Shown piece by piece: positions 63,882 through 64,000 of a DNA stretch of 64,000 bases (its first letter is position 1; every line of letters starts with the position of its first letter). The stretch lies in NCBI GenBank assembly GCA_947502645.1, contig CANNAD010000002.1:434001-498000 (forward strand). The letters are read 5' to 3'. Source of the stretch: an uncultured Micrococcaceae bacterium. Its GTDB lineage: Bacteria; Actinomycetota; Actinomycetes; Actinomycetales; Micrococcaceae. The notes below the pieces were generated by a model. That model had not been told where the DNA came from. It did no database searches and saw nothing but the letters and a program-made list of their open reading frames with translations. The position numbers were made by a program, and so were the translations under genes.

Positions 63882-64000
63882 ATGGCCCGCAAAGTAGTCA
63901 TCACTGGACTGGGAGCCACGACGCCGATCGGCGGCGATGTTCCTACCATGTGGAAAAACTCCCTCCAGGGCGTTTCCGGTGCCCGGACCCTTGAGGATGA
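63882..64000 (+). CDS. fabF: 3-oxoacyl-ACP synthase II, 5' end only
   Basis: Beta-ketoacyl-ACP synthase for chain elongation. Only the first 39 codons are present before the right edge; MARKVVITGLGATTPIGGDV is the typical FabF/KasA start. Position after acpP agrees with the FAS II order fabD-fabH-acpP-fabF. Active-site residues lie outside the window. Confidence 0.93.
   Translation, partial: MARKVVITGLGATTPIGGDVPTMWKNSLQGVSGARTLED

Overview
The window is a gene-dense, high-GC actinobacterial chromosome segment, most likely from an Arthrobacter-like member of the Micrococcaceae. The reasons are GTG/TTG starts with strong AGGAGG-type ribosome sites, a eukaryote-like IleS behind a translational T-box, paired ClpP1/ClpP2, a mycothiol-linked DsbA-fold enzyme, the lipomannan-type mannosyltransferase MptB, a PucR/FasR regulator in front of fabD, and gene order that (from memory) follows Mycobacterium tuberculosis Rv2427c-Rv2478c and then Rv2228c-Rv2245. 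I see no IS element, prophage, CRISPR array, integrase or toxin cluster. The window is core chromosome with small oddities.

Layout. 1-8476 (minus strand): proA (cut by the window edge), proB, obgE, rpmA, rplU, thiD, rne. 8477-8929 is a long divergent spacer with a perfect 7-bp-arm palindrome. 8930-9574: VKOR (+). 9644-15469 (minus): ileS with its T-box leader, then folC, a DUF4233 protein and ndk; an SDR gene and valS (+) follow. 19036-25731 (minus): rpiB, nei2, tRNA-Pro (tRNA-Gly on plus), tig, clpP1, clpP2, clpX and a mycothiol-nitroreductase-like gene. 25773-32945: gamma-glutamyltransferase (-), pepN, osmC-like and glbO (+), an unknown gene (-), tesB (+). 32948-33013 is a 30-bp-arm inverted repeat. 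33031-39400: ettA, a lipoprotein and ssb (-), tRNA-Arg, a DUF3224 gene, and a GT87-family gene converging and overlapping with mptB. 39680-45974: a small membrane protein, orn, tRNA-His, def, a long atypical GAPDH (-), a small coiled-coil ORF, an MFS exporter, rnpB (-) and yaaA (+). 45988-48687 (minus): a Nif3 homologue, a coiled-coil/zinc-ribbon protein and an RNase HI-VOC fusion. 48786-53896: msrA, cysK, cysE, gnd (-), sdaA. 53971-57014: tRNA-Val, an unusual hexapeptide acyltransferase, a sirtuin, AhpE and a DUF3052 gene. 57242-64000 (+): aceE, fasR, fabD, fabH, acpP, fabF (cut by the window edge).

How the genes work together. Most belong to translation and its quality control (L21/L27, ObgE, two class I tRNA synthetases, trigger factor, Clp protease, deformylase, EttA, RNase E, RNase P, oligoribonuclease), with proline, folate, thiamine, cysteine and serine metabolism, redox defence (MsrA, AhpE, OsmC, VKOR, mycothiol-linked enzyme), envelope glycosylation, and the pyruvate dehydrogenase-to-FAS II module at the right end.

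The most rewarding observations are the ileS leader, where the Shine-Dalgarno can pair over 11 bp with an upstream arm that also has a competing local partner; the RNase HI-VOC fusion at the locus where mycobacteria carry an RNase HI-phosphatase fusion; the three-part hexapeptide acyltransferase beside tRNA-Val; and the long inverted repeat between tesB and ettA. I do not see convincing evidence of a wholly new multigene system.
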